NCBI GenBank assembly: GCA_015501605.1
Contig: JADNRZ010000023.1
Location: 310,001-374,000 of the forward strand
Direction: 5' to 3'
Length of the DNA: 64,000 bases
DNA from: Panaeolus papilionaceus
Taxonomy: Eukaryota; Basidiomycota; Agaricomycetes; Agaricales
Shown here in pieces: positions 60,434-64,000 of this stretch (the stretch's first letter is position 1; every line of letters begins with the position of its first letter). Position numbers and translations under genes: made by a program. The notes under the pieces were generated by a model. It was not told the DNA's origin and did no database searches. It saw nothing but the letters and a program-made list of their open reading frames with translations.

Positions 60434-61703
60434 ATGGCTGTGGACTACTCTGCTCAGGGATACAAAGAGATCCTAGTTACTCTTGAAAATGGCGTCCTAA
60501 CTGTGCTCATGAACCGTGCTAAACAGTGGGTTTGAATGATTTCGAGTTGCTAGAGTCAGGGAGCACACATTCAACCCTTTCTGTGTTTGCGTTGCAGGAG
60601 GAACACCTTCAATGTACCTATCTTTCTAGAGCTCGTGAAGGTTTTCGAACTTGCGGACCTCGACGATCGTGTCAGAGTCGTCATCTTGACTGCTGAACAT
60701 ACCGCTGCAGCCTACTGCTCAGGTGTACGTTATATCTATACTGTCTCGTGTTCATATACGTGACCATAGCTTTACAAAACAGGCTGATATTGCTGGCGGA
60801 TGGGATCTATTATTCACCCCAGAAGAGATGAAGGAAGGCGAACATGGTGCGCACACCGTCAGCTCTCACATTTCCAATAGATCCTCAGCCGTTCTTAGCT
60901 CATCGTGACTCTGGGGGAGTTCTTGCTCTCACCATTTACCGTTGCCGCAAGCTAACTATCGCAGCCGTCAATGGACACGCTGTAGGGACTTTGCCATCAC
61001 CACTAGGCTTATATTCACATGTCTGATTTATTATATCCTCAGGCTGGCGTTGGTATGACCGGTCTGCAACTACCCTTCGACTTTCGCTTCGCATGGTCTG
61101 GGGCAAAACTAACCTTCCCATTTGTGCGACGAGGAATTGTTCCCGAAGGTATGCATTTCATGATCACAACGCCTCTAGTCCCGCTCAGTGGCTGATCATG
61201 CTACTTCACTTATCTAGCTACTTCAAGCTACCTTCTGCCTCGACTCATTGGCCAATCCCGTGCCAACTCTCTCCTTCTTACTGGTGCAACTGTCACCCCC
61301 GACCATCCGCACATTTCGGCTCTGTACCATCAAATCCTGCCTTCTCGCGACGCTGTTTATCCAGCTGCCAAAGCATTCGCTGAAGAGCTCGCTGCAAATA
61401 CTTCACAGGTGGCCGTGACACTCGGCAAAGGACTCATCCAGCATCCTGGAGACTCGATTGAAGAGAATCATTTGATTGATTCACGCTGCATGCGAATTAC
61501 AGGCAAGTCTGTGGATGCATCAGAGGGTGTCAAGGCATTCTTTGAAAGGCGTACTCCCAAGTTTTCTGGGACATTATCGGACGACTTGCCTAGTTGGCAT
61601 CCTTGGGTGAGTCCAATAATCCATTTTCGGGCGTACATTGCAACTGACATCTACGACGTAGTGGAGGCCACTTGAAACTAAACATCGCAGGACCAAATTG
61701 TAA
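60434..61703 (+). CDS. Enoyl-CoA hydratase/isomerase family protein
   Basis: Crotonase-fold enzymes hydrate or isomerise enoyl-CoA esters, mostly in fatty-acid beta-oxidation. Exons read [36 protein letters not shown], then [35 protein letters not shown] (oxyanion-hole Gly segment), [60 protein letters not shown] with VPE (acidic active-site region), [20 protein letters not shown] and [16 protein letters not shown] last intron (GTGAGT...GTAG) adds [13 protein letters not shown] before TAA at 61701-61703. The TKL end is a weak match to a peroxisomal PTS1 signal, and related mushroom proteins often end in AKL-type tripeptides. The gene looks complete. Confidence 0.9.
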
Positions 61704-61855
61704 TGGTGCGACAGTTATCATTGCCGCTGAGAGCGATCATCTTGGCTGCAGCGTCACCATTTGTACGAGTACAGGCAAATGAAATATGTATAATAAATTA
61801 AGACAAAAGCATGACACAAAGCAAAATTAACAGAATTACAAAGCTGGCTCGGAGG

Positions 61856-63511
61856 TCAATCAAAATCAATGTCGGTATCTTCGAGTGTTACAGGGAGTTG
61901 ATGAATGATGCTGCCAACGACCTCTCTCTCCTCCGTCGCCAGAACTTCTCGCCTATCTGGATAGAGGGCACTAACCACTTCAGTCTCTATCCACCTCTGG
62001 TTTTCACCAACCTGCTCATCACCAATTGGCTCGAGTTTGTAGTGTATTGAAAGTGCTGATAGCACACCACCATAAGCATGAGAGATGCCTTCAAAGATAC
62101 TTGGTCAGATAGAGTATGATTGGTCACGAAAGGTTCGGGCATACCGGTGTCAATGATGATGATTTTGCCATTGCACCGAGATACGATGTTCTACAAAAAA
62201 TATCAATTAGTTGCGGTGAATCCCGCTGCTAGGCAAAGTATAATGCCAAATTACTGTGAAATCGGGAGTGTGTCCCATGATCATTCGTCGTGTACCAGTT
62301 CGTTGGAGGACATCATCTACTTTGGCGCAGACAACAGAGTCTTCGTCCATTGCCCACCCTCGGTACCATAGGGGACCACTAGCGTCGTATAGTCTATGTT
62401 CTTCTGGCGTGGTACCTGGGACAGTGTAGAGATGCATCAGATACGCGGCATCACACATAATATTCGCCACACTCACCAACTGGGAGTCCTGGGTATGCAT
62501 GAGGAGGATGAGGGGCTGGTTGCCTTCGATTCTGGACTTTGGAAAGGAGCGAGGTAGCAACATCGTTTATTCGGGTTGGGAAGGGCGTAAGTTCAGGGTA
62601 GTCAGGTGCTAGGCCACCGTGAACAAACGACAGTGCTGCATGAGAGAGGGGATAATTGTCGTGATTGAGGTGCACTTGAACTTCATCGAATTCGTCCTTC
62701 TGAATTTGGATCTGTAGTCCGCTGGGTGGATATGGGGCATTCGGGTGACCTAATGAAGGATGGAGAGGAAGCCGAGAGGCGGTTGTGTAATTATTTGCCC
62801 ATGTACGGCCAATACGGCCTGTGCTGAGTATTCTTTGGCGAGCAGCAATGGTCCCAAATGTTTTAAGCTCTGAGGGGTATACGAATCTCCAGTCACCTAA
62901 AAAGCATCCATGTTTACTTCGCAATAAAGGATTATACTGTGATAGTGACATACCAATTGCGTTCATCCATTCATGATTACCAAGAAGAGACAGGACAGTT
63001 CCTCCAGTTTTCTGAGCCTGAGCACGAAGCTTGTCCATCCAAACGTAGAGTTTGATGGTGTCATCCCCGCTAACCGTCCGAAAAGTTTATTAGTTTGATT
63101 TGCAGTTCAAACAAGTGGTAGACTATACCGATCGATGATGTCGCCCGTCTGGACGAAGAAGTCCACATTCCCAGACCAGTCCCCGTCTTTGTCTGTGACT
63201 CCAGAGAAGTGAAGAACGCGCCTGGCATTGCCATAATCGCCGTGCAAGTCACCAACGGCGACAATATGACGTGTAAATGTTTTTCTCGGAGTAGGTGGTG
63301 GGAGAGACTCGTCGAGCTTGGCCGTCCATGGCCAGAATTTATGGCGAACTGCATCTGAGAGAGGCTGCATGATCGATACCTGGGTTGGCATGTAGACGAT
63401 TGACGGTACGAAGTCATGAAGTTTGAAAGTGAAGATCAGGTAGAGCAGCAATATTGGGAAAAAAGCCGCCAGCACGGCGACTCTTCTATTGTGACGTGCA
63501 ATAAGCGCCAT
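61856..63511 (-). CDS. Membrane-anchored calcineurin-like metallophosphatase
   Basis: This belongs to the calcineurin-like phosphoesterases, close to the Shewanella-like (Shelphs) branch of phosphoprotein phosphatases. The start MALIARHNRRVAVLAAFF opens an N-terminal hydrophobic anchor (about residues 12-30). The metal-binding motifs follow in the usual order: AVGDLHGDYGNARR (GDxHG), FVQTGDIIDRGDD (GDxxDRG; phase-checked across an intron), LSLLGNHEWMNAIGDW (GNHE), ALSFVHGGLAP (second His) and MIMGHTPDF (GHT). The C-terminal part has IIIDTGISHAYGGVLSALSI and ends EDTDIDFD at stop 61856. The predicted site is the lumen of the secretory pathway, or secreted if the anchor is cleaved; the substrate is unknown. 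It converges on the hydratase gene, with 152 bp between the stops. Confidence 0.9.
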
Positions 63512-63606
63512 CGTTACACAGAAGAAGGTTATACAACTGTAAGGATGGCTTTATAGGGCTGGGTTGTGGGTTGGGTTAAGCAGCGACGGGCTGTGCGCTG
63601 ACTGGA

Positions 63607-63936
63607 ATGTCTCCAAAAATCCGGGGTGATGGAGATCAAACTTGTAATTTGACCCAAGAGGCAAGTCAGTCTGCTAGTTCATCAACAATTAGTACTTGCT
63701 CAAGCCTCAATAGGAGTTTACCGGTGATACCCACAAGATTCCCAGTTTCCAAAGGTCGTCCAGGTCAAGATATCTTCATCGACGTGGACAGCCCTGATAC
63801 AGTCATTCGCAACAAGAATAGAATTCTATCATCGGCACTCGTTCCGCCAGGTCAGGGGGACAAACAGATCCAAATAACGCGTGAAGCGCGACCATCTGCA
63901 CCCGCTTCTTCGACTTCATCCACATCGACACTTTGA
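63607..63936 (+). CDS. Small Ser/Pro-rich ORF, uncertain
   Basis: A 109-codon frame starts with ATG 95 bp beyond the divergent metallophosphatase start. Composition is Ser/Thr/Pro-rich with a basic middle; it ends in a Ser-Thr run and is followed by AATAAA within 25 bp, a plausible polyadenylation signal. No domain was recognised. It may be a complete small gene, or chance. Confidence 0.3.
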   Translation: MSPKIRGDGDQTCNLTQEASQSASSSTISTCSSLNRSLPVIPTRFPVSKGRPGQDIFIDVDSPDTVIRNKNRILSSALVPPGQGDKQIQITREARPSAPASSTSSTSTL

Positions 63937-64000
63937 TTTCAAACTCAATAAAAACCAATCTGCTCTTAAATCGCTTCGACATTTGAATGCGATGTTCTAT

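Overview
The window reads as nuclear DNA of a mushroom-forming basidiomycete (Agaricomycetes). The grounds are intron-rich protein genes with GT-AG introns, a fungal fruit-body lectin pair, a FunK1 kinase, DUF7918 and DUF4419 proteins, methanol-oxidase-type GMC oxidoreductases and an ER Hsp70 ending in HDEL. No bacterial features, rRNA or CRISPR arrays were seen. All gene models come from reading exons and splice sites by eye. Where exon sums are given, they were added up and divide by three.

Layout. 0.2-5.7 kb: F-actin capping protein beta (-), tRNA-Thr (-), a TAN1-type THUMP protein (+) and a TEA-domain transcription factor (-). 5.7-16.9 kb: about 11 kb in which I recognise no gene. 16.9-29.1 kb: a stretch with strong purine/pyrimidine strand asymmetry, carrying two minus-strand genes with very long introns for a fungus. 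These are a Nudix hydrolase with a 1.23 kb intron and a 13-exon ZIP zinc transporter with a 2.47 kb intron and a 5-nt microexon. 29.3-33.9 kb: an HD-domain hydrolase (+) and the RFC3/Rfc5 clamp-loader subunit (-), the latter behind three MluI cell-cycle boxes. 34.1-40.0 kb: two tandem alcohol-oxidase-like GMC genes (-). 41.3-44.0 kb: a broken DUF4419 gene and a DUF7918 gene (both -).

46.0-55.8 kb: the BiP/Kar2 gene (+) and a single-pass membrane protein gene (-) are separated by an approximately 4.2 kb segment carrying a FunK1 kinase. That segment is flanked by two approximately 1 kb diverged direct copies of the BiP-3'-end/membrane-gene-3'-end junction. Each copy retains one intact gene and one truncated partner. 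56.5-59.5 kb: a 1,202-bp inverted repeat, identical wherever I compared it, around a 583-bp spacer; each arm holds a complete lectin gene and the two are transcribed divergently. 60.4-63.9 kb: an enoyl-CoA hydratase/isomerase (+), a membrane-anchored metallophosphatase (-) and a small uncertain ORF (+).

The genes do not form one pathway. Most are housekeeping genes (actin capping, tRNA modification, clamp loading, ER chaperone, zinc transport), interspersed with lineage-specific accessory genes (lectins, FunK1, GMC oxidases, DUF4419/DUF7918). The most notable signals are the lectin palindrome, the duplicated block around FunK1, the microexon and giant-intron architecture of the ZIP gene, and a tandem GMC paralog that has lost a catalytic-pair asparagine.
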